A DNA stretch of 64,000 nt from Legionella gratiana (GTDB taxonomy: Bacteria; Pseudomonadota; Gammaproteobacteria; Legionellales; Legionellaceae). Position numbers and translations under genes: made by a program. Below are positions 9,834 to 18,825 of this stretch, piece after piece. The notes under the pieces are model-generated. The model ran no database searches, was not told the origin of the DNA, and saw only the letters and a list, made by a program, of their open reading frames with translations. Location: NCBI RefSeq assembly GCF_001467695.1, contig NZ_LNYE01000022.1, positions 497,813-561,812 on the forward strand. Direction: 5' to 3'. The first letter of the stretch is position 1. Each line of letters begins with the position of its first letter.

Positions 9834-10718
9834 ATGCAGATTGACTTTCTTAATCGTGAAGAGTTGCAAGAATTTATTTTTCAATTTGAACAAGCTCTTT
9901 ATAACCATCAACAATGGTATAATTCAATTATCCGTTCTCTTGTTTGCAGATTACCCTCTGATCAACATGATATTAGTGTTAATGCACATAAAGAGTGTCG
10001 TTTTGGTCAATGGTATTATGGACCAAGTTCTCATAAACTCAAACAACATCCCGCATTTATTGCACTTGGAGAAGAACATCAGTACATGCATAAAGCGGCA
10101 ACAACCTTATTGGTTTCAATAAATAAGGACAATAATATATCACCCCATGATTATGACATTTTTTCAAATAGCATCGAAAAATTACATTTAGAGATATCGG
10201 CTTTGCAGCGAGAATTGAATGAGTTACTTTATAGCCGCGATCCACTTACGGGGACTATCAATCGCAATAACATGCTACCTGTTTTACGTGAACAACAAGA
10301 ACTCGTTAAGCGACAAGTACAATTATGCTGCATAGCAATGTTAGATTTGGATAAATTTAAAACTCTTAATGATCAACACGGCCATCCTGCCGGTGATTGT
10401 GTATTAGCCACTATATCACGATTTGTTATTGAGAGTATGCGTCCTTATGACAAAGTTTTTCGCGTTGGTGGTGATGAGTTTTTACTCTGTCTTCAGAATA
10501 CTAACACCGCTCTTGCTTTAGAAATCATCGAACGTATTCGTAGTGGAATCGCAAAAATGACCATTAATATTAACAGCCATGAGTCTGTTCATATCACTGC
10601 ATCCTTTGGTCTTACATCACTTAAAGCAGACATTTCAATTGAACAAGCTATTGATCAGGCGGATCAAGCGCTTTATAAAGCCAAAAAGGAAGGAAGAAAT
10701 TGTGTACGAATTATTTAA
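9834..10718 (+). CDS. dgcZ: Zinc-regulated diguanylate cyclase (CZB-GGDEF)
   Basis: Cytoplasmic diguanylate cyclase making cyclic di-GMP from two GTP. It has 294 residues, close to E. coli DgcZ (296). The N-terminal CZB domain carries the 3-His/1-Cys zinc site H25, C55, H82 and H86, with the same spacing as DgcZ H22/C52/H79/H83, within the signature HKECRFGQWYYG. The C-terminal GGDEF domain has RVGGDEF at the active site and an upstream RPYD inhibitory site (RxxD, five residues before). Zinc binding is expected to inhibit activity, as in DgcZ. It is monocistronic, with a hairpin 25 nt after the stop. Confidence 0.93.
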   Translation: MQIDFLNREELQEFIFQFEQALYNHQQWYNSIIRSLVCRLPSDQHDISVNAHKECRFGQWYYGPSSHKLKQHPAFIALGEEHQYMHKAATTLLVSINKDNNISPHDYDIFSNSIEKLHLEISALQRELNELLYSRDPLTGTINRNNMLPVLREQQELVKRQVQLCCIAMLDLDKFKTLNDQHGHPAGDCVLATISRFVIESMRPYDKVFRVGGDEFLLCLQNTNTALALEIIERIRSGIAKMTININSHESVHITASFGLTSLKADISIEQAIDQADQALYKAKKEGRNCVRII

Positions 10719-10743
10719 TCTAAAACTCTAGAATTTTCGTAAC

Positions 10744-10762
10744 CCCCACAAATTTTGTGGGG
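10744..10762. terminator. Hairpin between convergent genes
   Basis: A perfect 9-bp inverted repeat (CCCCACAAA / TTTGTGGGG) lies between the end of the diguanylate cyclase gene and the end of the convergent ankyrin gene. It lacks a strong T tract on either strand but its position suggests a shared terminator. Confidence 0.5.
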
Positions 10763-10812
10763 ATTGCTTAGGTCGTGGGGAGTTTTTCACTACTCATTTC
10801 CAATTATGCCAT

Positions 10813-11853
10813 TCAGGCAAAATTGGGAATAATCTTTTGAACTGCAACCTTAGCTAATAAATACCTAATGTTTAGAATGCACTGTTTACGTTCTTGTGAA
10901 GCAGGCACTGTAGCGGTTTCTGGTTTTTTAGAAAGATAATCATAGTGCTTTAAAATAGGGAAAGAACTATCTGATGAACCAGAAAGTTCACATATAGTTT
11001 CTTGCATCTCTTCATCGCTCACATGAAGCATATCCACAGGCCTTCTTCCTTTATAATCAAGAGCGTCACAATCAGCTCCGCGCTTTAGTAATGCTTTAAT
11101 CAATTCAGGAGAGTCACCTCTTAAGCAAGCGATATGTAACGGGGTCATTCCATTTCTTAAATGAATACAATTCACTTCAAGCGATTTTTTAGCCAGTAAC
11201 GCTTCAATAATTGGTTTTTGAACTAAGGAGTGCTTCCTAGAATCAACATGATTCCACCCTTTGCATAAAGCAAGTAAAATGGGTGTATAACCAAACTCCA
11301 TATTGTAATCGTTAATATAATCACCATCGTTTATATAATGGAGTGCGGTATTAGTCCGTGAATTAGCTATATAATATAAAAGCTCGGTTTGTGAACTGAT
11401 AAGACCTGCGCTCAAATTGTCACGTTTAAAACAGCGTCTAGGTATCATTAATGAAGAGTTTCGTATCAGCGGCGGATGGATGATGACGCGTTCATCATAA
11501 ACATCGCATTCGGGTTGACTGTTATCCTTAATACCATGGAGTCTTATTTTCTTGAAATTAGAATCATATGTTGTGTGCACAATATTTACTTTTTTATTTT
11601 TTAATAAATTACAAAAATACACATAATGCTGATAATCCCTTTTAACCGCTTGATAAAATTTCTCTAATGTAGCGTCTGGTATCAAATCTTCGTTGATCTG
11701 TTGCATGTAAGGAATTACACGTTTTATTTTACGAACATATTCTCTTTCACTAAGTATTTTATAAAATTGACTTAGCAATTTATCAGAATATACTTCTGCT
11801 TGCTCCTGGCTCAGGATACTGCTGAACTGAATTACCTCATTCCTAGTTTCCAT
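10813..11853 (-). CDS. Ankyrin-repeat protein, effector candidate
   Basis: 346 residues from the ATG at 11853 (AAGG 8 nt upstream; GTG 11862 is the alternative). The C-terminal half contains at least two or three ankyrin repeats: GYTPILLALCKGW, NGMTPLHIACLRGDSPELIKALLKRGADCDA, then KGRRPVDML. The N-terminal 150 residues are helical with no recognised domain. Ankyrin proteins in Legionella are often Dot/Icm effectors that bind host proteins; that role is inferred. Its 5' flank (11855-11902) recurs without a gene at 12217-12263. Confidence 0.85.
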   Translation of the reverse strand: METRNEVIQFSSILSQEQAEVYSDKLLSQFYKILSEREYVRKIKRVIPYMQQINEDLIPDATLEKFYQAVKRDYQHYVYFCNLLKNKKVNIVHTTYDSNFKKIRLHGIKDNSQPECDVYDERVIIHPPLIRNSSLMIPRRCFKRDNLSAGLISSQTELLYYIANSRTNTALHYINDGDYINDYNMEFGYTPILLALCKGWNHVDSRKHSLVQKPIIEALLAKKSLEVNCIHLRNGMTPLHIACLRGDSPELIKALLKRGADCDALDYKGRRPVDMLHVSDEEMQETICELSGSSDSSFPILKHYDYLSKKPETATVPASQERKQCILNIRYLLAKVAVQKIIPNFA

Positions 11854-11854
11854 C

Positions 11855-11902
11855 TTATTCACCTTAGTAAAAACATTTATGTAACTTCAACTATTTTTTT
11901 GA
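11855..11902 (-). repeat. Ankyrin-gene upstream element, copy 1
   Basis: The 48 nt directly upstream of the ankyrin gene, running TTATTCACCTTAGTAA on the plus strand through AACTTCAACTATTTTTTTGAT. They recur at 12217-12263 with about five differences. They probably hold the promoter and leader of the gene. Confidence 0.6.
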
Positions 11903-12165
11903 TATTGCCAAAACTCTTTATTGAATCACATTATGAGCATTACGATTACTATTTATCCAATTCATTATTTTTATATATCATATTAAATATTCAAATAACT
12001 TATTACTTTCAATTAGTTAAATAATTATTTCGTCACCAATCAATTGACCTATTACTCTGAGAACTTCATGCAATTCATCGAAAATTCACGATGCATTTCC
12101 AAGTTCTTAATTAATTTTATCAAGTCAATCTTAAGGAAAGTTGTTTCAAAAAATCGGATTTTGCA

Positions 12166-12192
12166 TGGGTTATTTAAATTTTGAATAACCCA
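12166..12192. terminator. AT-rich hairpin in gene-free region
   Basis: A 9-bp inverted repeat (TGGGTTATT / AATAACCCA) with a short AT-rich loop, followed on the plus strand by GATTTTTG. It lies in the 560-nt gene-free region between the ankyrin gene and the GTPase gene. It could end minus-strand transcription from the GTPase gene or from the orphan element at 12217-12263. Confidence 0.45.
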
Positions 12193-12216
12193 GATTTTTG
12201 TTACTACTCGCCTAAT

Positions 12217-12263
12217 TTATTCACATTAGTAAAGACCTTTATATAACTTCAACTATTTTTTCT
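12217..12263 (-). repeat. Orphan copy of the ankyrin-gene upstream element
   Basis: It nearly repeats 11855-11902, including the block AACTTCAACTATTTTTT, but no open reading frame follows it on the minus strand. Instead there are ~25 nt and then a terminator-like hairpin (12192-12166). It is either a relic of a lost paralogue or a short RNA unit. The remainder of 11854-12412 is AT-rich with nothing else I can support. Confidence 0.5.
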
Positions 12264-12412
12264 CATACTTTCATTATAAAAATTTATAATTAAAATAAAG
12301 TTACTTCGGAATGAAGAGTTGGAATAGAGTATTCCTAATAATAAGTAGATTCGACATAAAAAGCTTAGAAATGCCTTTTATGTCATTAAACGAACGTTAG
12401 TTGACAAAAGAA

Positions 12413-13411
12413 CTATAACCGAATTTCACGATTCCAAGACGATACGTCGGCAGTAAACTCATTAAGTGCGCTCATTTCCTTTGATGTTTTAAATAAACCA
12501 TATGCAGTGATACCCCCAGCTGCTACACCAATTGTTATGCTTGACGCAGCAACAGCTACTGCAGCACTATAAGCTCCAATAAAACCTGTTACAAAAGCTC
12601 CAGGCCCTGTCCAGCTCCCAAGGAAAAAGCTTATGCTAAAACCAATAAATGCAGCAGCAATAGTTACCGCTGCAGCAACAGCAACCGTAGTCACGGCTTT
12701 AAAAACATTAGGATGTTTTCCTTCCAAAATTGTTTTACAATTATTTGTAAAATGTTCAATTGCATCAGTCTTAGTTGATGAAACAACTCCAAGCTCATCA
12801 GATTTAGCTAATAGTACTTTTGATAACTTTTCTAATTCTGCTTTGATTAGTTTTTCCTTATTAGGGGGTAGTTCATTTAAACTAACTAATAAATTCTGAA
12901 CTGCTCTATTCCATAGAGACTCGTTTAAACCTTGACAATGTTTGGTAATCTCCGCATAAAGCTCATCTATTCCAGTTTTTTCTTTTGCTGAAGTAACAAT
13001 GTAATTGCTGAACAGTTCACTCGCGATGTTCTTTTTAAATAGCTCTATATCTTTGTGCGGTAAGTCTGATTTTGTTCCTACTAAAATAATAGGCGCGTTT
13101 GGGCAAATATCACGAAATAATTGCACTTCATTATTAATTTGATCTTGGTCAATTTCTCTTGTTAAATCAATGCAAAGTAAACCGAGAATCGCACCTCTAT
13201 AGTACGAACGATATAATTTTTTATAAATCTCGCTACCTGCAATATCCCAAACATGGAGTACATGATTATCCTCCATTTTTCGACTTAAATATTCAACACC
13301 TACTGTTGACGAGGCATTTTCTTCATAATTACCTTTTAAAGCAACCTGATGACTTAGTTGCGTTTTACCACTACCTTGTTTACCAAAAAGCACTACTTTA
13401 AATCTTGCCAT
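12413..13411 (-). CDS. Rab-like small GTPase with C-terminal membrane hairpin
   Basis: 332 residues from the ATG at 13411 (AGAGG 7 nt upstream). Residues 1-165 form a Ras/Rab G domain: P-loop GKQGSGKT (10-17), switch I Thr36 in STVGVEY, switch II WDIAGSE (55-61), GTKSD and TSAK base-recognition motifs. The Rab-specific signature LYRSYYRGA is also present. The catalytic switch II Gln is replaced by Ser60, and the Ras-Gly12 position is Gln12, so intrinsic GTP hydrolysis may be poor. There is no C-terminal prenylation Cys. Instead Ala/Gly-rich hydrophobic segments at about 240-305 suggest direct membrane insertion. A host-derived effector acting in vesicle traffic is likely but inferred. Confidence 0.9.
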   Translation of the reverse strand: MARFKVVLFGKQGSGKTQLSHQVALKGNYEENASSTVGVEYLSRKMEDNHVLHVWDIAGSEIYKKLYRSYYRGAILGLLCIDLTREIDQDQINNEVQLFRDICPNAPIILVGTKSDLPHKDIELFKKNIASELFSNYIVTSAKEKTGIDELYAEITKHCQGLNESLWNRAVQNLLVSLNELPPNKEKLIKAELEKLSKVLLAKSDELGVVSSTKTDAIEHFTNNCKTILEGKHPNVFKAVTTVAVAAAVTIAAAFIGFSISFFLGSWTGPGAFVTGFIGAYSAAVAVAASSITIGVAAGGITAYGLFKTSKEMSALNEFTADVSSWNREIRL

Positions 13412-13786
13412 AATAATCCTCTCAATTTTAGGGGGCGCATTTTTAAAATAACTCATGATCAGAAATTATAAAAATGTTAGATTTTATTCTTAAGTATGAA
13501 GAGGAAGCCCTTTCTTAATTCTCATTTATAACTTAAATGTACACGGAATAAAATAAAGAGATTGGTTTAAACTAAAACTACTGGGTTTAGATCAGCTAGA
13601 TTCCGGTAAATAGTACTTGTTGCACTTGAAAACTTGATTTTGTCAGCTAATAAGCTTACCAGAACTCTGCTTACTTTTTTTACTGGCTATTTTTAAATGA
13701 TTATGTTCTAAATCTATTGATTACATTGAAACTTATATAAATGTGTTTATAATTTCAACTCTTTAATTAATAACTGAGTACTAATA
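13412..13786. other. Gene-free AT-rich intergenic region
   Basis: 375 nt between the divergent GTPase gene and a small plus-strand gene. I see only AT-rich promoter-type sequence; no repeat, RNA or hairpin can be supported. Confidence 0.5.
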
Positions 13787-14068
13787 ATGAAATTCGAAAA
13801 AATCGAACAATTTCTTCATCAAGCAGGATTCCAGTTTATTCAGGAAGGCATAGGATTTGGAGCAGTGAAAGGACGTCCCTCTTATCTCTATCAAAAGAAT
13901 ATTTCAGGTAGTACCCCTCAAATGGTTCAATTAGCTACCTCAAGCGAAAATAAAGACGACGTATATCCAATTTTTAGCATCAACGTACCTCAGAAAGTCC
14001 GTGATTCAATTTATAATATTCTCAATGATAAAGTGATAGAACAGGAACATATTATGGGATTTAAATAA
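13787..14068 (+). CDS. Small hypothetical protein (93 aa)
   Basis: Not recognised. A 93-residue protein of mixed alpha/beta pattern, starting MKFEKIEQFLHQAGFQFIQ, without signal peptide or membrane segment. The Shine-Dalgarno is weak. It has its own intergenic space on both sides, and a GC-rich hairpin 13 nt after the stop supports a real transcription unit. Confidence 0.6.
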   Translation: MKFEKIEQFLHQAGFQFIQEGIGFGAVKGRPSYLYQKNISGSTPQMVQLATSSENKDDVYPIFSINVPQKVRDSIYNILNDKVIEQEHIMGFK

Positions 14069-14081
14069 TAGGTGTAGTTAG

Positions 14082-14101
14082 CCCGGTTGCTCACAACCGG
14101 G
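14082..14101 (+). terminator. GC-rich hairpin after the 93-aa gene
   Basis: A perfect 8-bp stem CCCGGTTG / CAACCGGG with a CTCA loop, 13 nt downstream of the stop. No T tract follows, so termination is likely but not proven. Confidence 0.5.
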
Positions 14102-14252
14102 AATGGTGTCCAACTTTGAGCTTATCGAATCCAACCATGCTATTAATTCGAGTCAATTAGTCAGTAAAACTCATCTTTGTTTCTATTTAAAGTCCACCCT
14201 TTATATGATCTATTTGTTTCACGTTCTCGACAATAAATCCTGAAAACTTAAC

Positions 14253-14335
14253 TTATAAAAATGATTTGCGTAAAGGCTATACAAAGTCCAGTGAAACGCC
14301 CTAATCTTCTCATCATCTCCACATGCGATATTTAT
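14253..14335 (+). promoter_or_regulatory. Conserved upstream/leader element, copy 2
   Basis: This segment matches 8513-8593 in inverted orientation, with one mismatch in the last 36 nt. It ends 26 nt before the ATG at 14362, almost the same distance as in copy 1. GGCTATACAAA at 14275-14285 may be the -10 region, which would make the conserved 36 nt part of the mRNA leader. The proteins downstream of the two copies are not similar to each other. Confidence 0.7.
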
Positions 14336-14361
14336 ATGAAAGAAATACTATAGGAGTTGTT

Positions 14362-16122
14362 ATGTCGTATGCAAAAGTTGACGAATTATTTATAGACGCA
14401 TTTGTGAAAGGCTTTATTGCTCATTTAAAAATTCCTTATGACCCATTAAAAAATGATGAAAATTCAGCCCAAGGAATGATAGCACAAGACTCTCCTGGAG
14501 ATTATGGCAAAATTTCTCGGGTCTTTGATCAATTAGCTTATTTTCCTTCAATCACTATGGATGAATTTATACAAAGACGACAAGAAGCAGGAAGCATTGA
14601 ACAATACATGAAGCCTATAATGGACCAAATTGCACCGTATTTAATGACAGACGATCAAGCTAAGCTTAAAGACGAGGTTATCGAGGCAATTGGAGTTGCT
14701 AACTATTGTCGTTTAGTTAATGGAAAAAATATTGGCAAGGATCCCGAAATTAATATTGTAACAAACCAAGAGCCATTAGCCGAAAATCCTACAAATGAAG
14801 AAATAAGACAGTTTCAAGAACAACAAGAAGAATTCCAAAAAAATGAAAAAGACTTAGCTCAACGCTTTCTTCAAGCTGTTTTGACTTGTTATTCAGCAAG
14901 TTTAATTGCACATAATATACCTGAACAAGAAAAAGAACGAAAAAAGCTTAACGAAATATGTACCCCTCTTATGAATAAAATACAAGAAATTGATGGTGTA
15001 AAAGGAGATTTTAAAGTTGATAAGGATATTGTGGCACCGTCCTATGAAGAGATTACCATTGATAATTACAGTGAAAAAGCACAGGAACTTACAGAAGAAA
15101 TTCAACATGCCTTGCAAAAAGAAGCACCTGATAGAAATGAACTCATGAATTTGTATGTAAAGGCTAATGCCTTAGATCAAAGAGGTTCACAACTTCCTCT
15201 TATTAAGGACTATACCAATCAAATAAGAACAATTACCGTAGAAATCGAAGGTATATCTAACCAGATATTAAAAGGTGAATATTCAATAACTGATCTAAAA
15301 CCTAGCGTCAGCAATGCTGACTCTGGTAAGAGTTTACAGCCTCTAAAAGATAAAATTGATTCTATGTATGATCTATTGGAAAACGTGCATCTAATTAACG
15401 GTAAGACTCAAGAAAAGTTAAATGAAATTAAAATAACTTTATCTCAGACTAAGGAGGATCTTAATCTTTATATTGAATTGGAAGTTTTACCTGCTAATCT
15501 TAAAAGCGAAATAGAAGATACATATGATACTGCTCTTCAAAATCTTAATTCCGCTATAAAAGACGCAAATCCTGGTGAATTATTTGCTCTAAAGGAAATT
15601 ATTGAATCGCTCCATTTTGCCCCTTCCCAAGAAATAGTACAAGAGAATAGCCCCTTTAAAAGTATTTCTGAGTCCATCAAGCAACTCAATGAGCTTTTGA
15701 ACGAAGCAGAACGATACCTCACTGGCACTCCTGCTGCACGACAGGTGGCTCAGTTTAAACAAGAATTAAATCAAAATGTATCGTATCCTATATCTTTTTA
15801 TGAACAAATGGGATTTACAGATGATAAAATAAAGGGAGTAGAAAAAAAGTACGAAGAGGCTACTAAAACATTCCTAGGTTCTATTGCAAACGCATCAACA
15901 TATGAAATGAGTCGCTTAAAAAAAGTTATTAATTTCCTCACTTTTGGATTAGCTTATTCTGCCGATAAAGCCAGACAAGAAAAGTGTAAAGAAATAAAAG
16001 CTGAATTATTAACTATTAAAAGTCAGATAAATAGTGACAATCAGATACAACAAGACAGTATGCGAGAACTTAGCGAACAGGAGCATGAGAATAGAATACC
16101 GATGTTAGCCCCCGCTAAATAA
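14362..16122 (+). CDS. Large helical protein, effector candidate
   Basis: 586 residues from the ATG at 14362, chosen because AGGAG lies 5 nt upstream (an in-frame ATG at 14323 lies inside the conserved leader). Not recognised. The protein is almost entirely helical and charged, with coiled-coil-like stretches around 220-420. A short hydrophobic patch (VINFLTFGLAYSA) falls near residue 535. The C-terminus is Glu-rich (RELSEQEHENRIP), resembling Dot/Icm translocation tails. It shares a conserved leader with the gene ending at 8483, suggesting common regulation. Function unknown. Confidence 0.7.
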   Translation: MSYAKVDELFIDAFVKGFIAHLKIPYDPLKNDENSAQGMIAQDSPGDYGKISRVFDQLAYFPSITMDEFIQRRQEAGSIEQYMKPIMDQIAPYLMTDDQAKLKDEVIEAIGVANYCRLVNGKNIGKDPEINIVTNQEPLAENPTNEEIRQFQEQQEEFQKNEKDLAQRFLQAVLTCYSASLIAHNIPEQEKERKKLNEICTPLMNKIQEIDGVKGDFKVDKDIVAPSYEEITIDNYSEKAQELTEEIQHALQKEAPDRNELMNLYVKANALDQRGSQLPLIKDYTNQIRTITVEIEGISNQILKGEYSITDLKPSVSNADSGKSLQPLKDKIDSMYDLLENVHLINGKTQEKLNEIKITLSQTKEDLNLYIELEVLPANLKSEIEDTYDTALQNLNSAIKDANPGELFALKEIIESLHFAPSQEIVQENSPFKSISESIKQLNELLNEAERYLTGTPAARQVAQFKQELNQNVSYPISFYEQMGFTDDKIKGVEKKYEEATKTFLGSIANASTYEMSRLKKVINFLTFGLAYSADKARQEKCKEIKAELLTIKSQINSDNQIQQDSMRELSEQEHENRIPMLAPAK

Positions 16123-16187
16123 GTGTATTTTTCCCTTTATAACTTTGTATTACTTTCAACTCATTGGTAACACTTGTTACCTTTTCG

Positions 16188-16964
16188 TTATTTCTGCACT
16201 GTTGATAAGCTTAATTTTTCCGTATAACTACTGTAAATGGCATGAGATTGATGTTGATTGTAAGCCCAATAACGATCCCCATAAGACCAGTGCCAATATT
16301 CAGTAGGGTAATTGACAAAACCAACTCGACTTAATACCTCACTCATAATATGCCGATAATACTTTGCTTTTTTTGAAATAATATTGGAATTTGTCAATGA
16401 TAATGTGCCATTTAAGTCAGTCATCCAATCTTTAGGATGAATTCCCATATCTATCTCCTCCTCTTTGTCGTTGACTAAATAGACATCGATGGCACCACCT
16501 GTGGAATGAGGCGGAATATTTATTGACGAATCCAAATTAATAACTGGTGAGACCAATTTAGTGGTTTCATCAAACAACTGTTGATGCGACCAGGAAGGAT
16601 GCTGTGTTTTAACTTTTGCATATCGTGCATCAAATAACATTTTTTGCAGTTGCAAGCTTCGATATCCTTCATACAAACGAAAACGTAATCCTTCGGGTAA
16701 TAACGTTTGTGCTTGTTTTAATTTTTCATAGACTGTTTTTCTTAATTTTGTGTAATCCGTATTATTCGGAATTTCCGGTGATGGACCGTAAGCAATCTCA
16801 CGTTGGTCTTTTAAATCAATCATCGTTTCGTCATTATCTATGATGGGAATAGCAAGTATTTTGGGGTCGGCAATTAATAAAAAGGTGTTTTGAACAGCAT
16901 TGCTTGGCATCATAATTCCCCATAACACACTTATTACTACATATTTTATTGCACCAAATTTCAT
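16188..16964 (-). CDS. D-Ala-D-Ala dipeptidase, VanX/M15D family, exported
   Basis: Zinc D,D-dipeptidase of family M15D. From the ATG at 16964 (GGGAT upstream) it has a signal peptide ending near PSNA (residue 23). Catalytic signatures are PHSTGGAIDVYL, with zinc-binding His and Asp, and EYWHWSYGDRYWAY, with the catalytic Glu and third zinc ligand His. RLYEGYRS supplies the Arg typical of VanX. A periplasmic enzyme of this type would recycle D-Ala-D-Ala from the cell wall rather than give vancomycin resistance. A TTG at 16991 is a less likely start. Confidence 0.88.
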   Translation of the reverse strand: MKFGAIKYVVISVLWGIMMPSNAVQNTFLLIADPKILAIPIIDNDETMIDLKDQREIAYGPSPEIPNNTDYTKLRKTVYEKLKQAQTLLPEGLRFRLYEGYRSLQLQKMLFDARYAKVKTQHPSWSHQQLFDETTKLVSPVINLDSSINIPPHSTGGAIDVYLVNDKEEEIDMGIHPKDWMTDLNGTLSLTNSNIISKKAKYYRHIMSEVLSRVGFVNYPTEYWHWSYGDRYWAYNQHQSHAIYSSYTEKLSLSTVQK

Positions 16965-17076
16965 TTTTCTATCCCATTGTTTTAGAGTCAATTAATTGAA
17001 TTAAAAAATACACAATTATGCAATGGAGTAGTACAATCATCCAAGGAAGGAAAAATTTTCAGAGAGTAGAACGATA

Positions 17077-17493
17077 ATGTACTTAGAACAACATACGCTA
17101 ATGCTGAATACAACAGGTCGAGGTACTTTTGACATCACGGACAAAATCAATCTATTGTGTGCAAATTTTTCTTCTCCGAATGGACTAGGTCACTTATTTC
17201 TACAGCACACAAGCGCGTCCTTAATGATCTGCGAAAACTATGATAAACAAGTTCGCGAAGATTTGGAAAGTTTTCTGAAGAAGCTTATTCCCGATGGCGA
17301 TCCCTTATTCAAGCATATCGTAGAAGGTAAAGATGATATGCCAGCCCATATTCGGACTATATTAACTCAAACAAGCCTGAGTATTCCTATTCAAAATAAC
17401 AAGCTTGCATTAGGAAATTGGCAAGGAGTATATCTGTATGAACATCGCTATGCACCACAGCAACGTCATCTGCTCATTACATTAATGGGATAA
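17077..17493 (+). CDS. yjbQ: YjbQ/UPF0047 family protein
   Basis: 138 residues, the normal size for this compact beta-sandwich trimer family. The conserved core is LGHLFLQHTSASLMICENYD with the invariant His, followed by HIVEGKDDMPAHIRTILTQTSLSIPI and GNWQGVYLYEHR. Members show weak thiamine-phosphate synthase activity, but the physiological role is unsettled. It stands alone between two minus-strand genes. Confidence 0.93.
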   Translation: MYLEQHTLMLNTTGRGTFDITDKINLLCANFSSPNGLGHLFLQHTSASLMICENYDKQVREDLESFLKKLIPDGDPLFKHIVEGKDDMPAHIRTILTQTSLSIPIQNNKLALGNWQGVYLYEHRYAPQQRHLLITLMG

Positions 17494-17616
17494 AAATTCG
17501 TCCTGACAGGCACTCGAACTTAAAAAAAACCGTAAAATCGATTGGCATTACATTTTTTACCTCACATCGAAAAAAGAACTATTTTTCATGTTCATTCTTT
17601 AAAGTAGATATAAATC

Positions 17617-18813
17617 TCATTTACGATTATCAATAGGTACAATTTGTTGTATTTTACCACTAAATTTAGCCCCTAAGGTTAAAAGAGTGGGAAACTGTTG
17701 AATGAGAGGCAGTAACAATACCCTTCCCCATGGCTTTATCATTGCCAAATGTGCAAAAAAAGCAGAAGTACGGATTCGAGGAGCAAAATATTTATGCCAT
17801 TGCTGTGTATAATATTCTCCGACATCGTTTTGATTTTTATTTTGTTTTATATTGAATTGAATCAAACTCTGTGAAAGCAGCCATGCAGATTGTATTGCCA
17901 TACTAATTCCCTCAGCAACAATTGGATGAGCTTCGCCAGCAATGTTACCCACAAAAAAAATACCCTTTTTATAACAGTTTCGAATACCAGGCTGGATTGG
18001 ACCTGAGGCCAACCATTTTTCTTCATTTTGTGCCTGATCAAATGCTTCCCGAACCCCATGGCAATGAGTCTTAATGTACTGAAACACTGCTTCACCAGCG
18101 GGTAAATCAGGAGATTTCAGTCGCAAATTTTGCAAAGTGTCTCGCCGAATACAACATGAAAGCGTAACTTGTTGCTCAGTACTATGCACCATTCCTCCAT
18201 AGCCCCCAGGGAAAGCCAATAAGGGCATCAGATTCGTGGGTAAACTGCAATTGTTGAAATGTGTTTTAAATGCTAAAAGATCCGATGATTTATGTGTTTT
18301 GACATCTGAAGAATCAATTTTTTTGCCCCAAGAACCATGGGCTATAATAACAAGTGACGAACGAATAAGATCCAACGTTTTATTCTCTTTTTTAATAGTA
18401 CAAAAAAATAGACCCTGTTTATGCTGTACGTCGATTGCCTCACAAGGTTGCCAAATATAGACTCCATTTAATTTAGCTTTGTTGACTAATGCCGTATCTA
18501 GATATTCACGTCCAAATGCCCTTCCATATGGGTTTGTTGCAGTTAGGCGTGGCATATTAGCCGTTAAAATTACATCACCAGCATACAATCCTACCTTGGT
18601 TACTTCGGGTCCACCATTTTCAGAGCAAAATTGCTCCAGTCCTAGTCTTTGTAACAGTGGTAAGCTGGTAGCAGAAATGAATTCTCCGCAAACTTTTTTA
18701 CGTGGAAATTCTTTTTTTTCAATTAAACCTACGGACCACCCTGCTTCGGCAAGTAAAATAGCGGTTGTAGCGCCAGCAGGCCCTCCTCCAATAATCAGCA
18801 CATCCAATGTCAT
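17617..18813 (-). CDS. FAD-dependent oxidoreductase, geranylgeranyl-reductase-like
   Basis: 398 residues. An N-terminal dinucleotide-binding motif (VLIIGGGPAGATTAILLAEAG) is followed by the RKKVCGEFIS block typical of the geranylgeranyl reductase/aromatic-ring hydroxylase group. A second FAD motif, GIFFVGNIAGEAHPIVAEGI, is near residue 280. It lies 12 nt after the methyltransferase gene on the same strand, and divergent from a type III polyketide synthase. It probably oxidises (hydroxylates or reduces) the polyketide product. Confidence 0.88.
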   Translation of the reverse strand: MTLDVLIIGGGPAGATTAILLAEAGWSVGLIEKKEFPRKKVCGEFISATSLPLLQRLGLEQFCSENGGPEVTKVGLYAGDVILTANMPRLTATNPYGRAFGREYLDTALVNKAKLNGVYIWQPCEAIDVQHKQGLFFCTIKKENKTLDLIRSSLVIIAHGSWGKKIDSSDVKTHKSSDLLAFKTHFNNCSLPTNLMPLLAFPGGYGGMVHSTEQQVTLSCCIRRDTLQNLRLKSPDLPAGEAVFQYIKTHCHGVREAFDQAQNEEKWLASGPIQPGIRNCYKKGIFFVGNIAGEAHPIVAEGISMAIQSAWLLSQSLIQFNIKQNKNQNDVGEYYTQQWHKYFAPRIRTSAFFAHLAMIKPWGRVLLLPLIQQFPTLLTLGAKFSGKIQQIVPIDNRK

Positions 18814-18825
18814 CGATTTTAATCC

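Noticed and set aside
16188-16964. Vancomycin-resistance role for the VanX-like enzyme
   Set aside because: No vanH or vanA-like genes are near and the protein has a signal peptide; a cell-wall recycling role is more likely.
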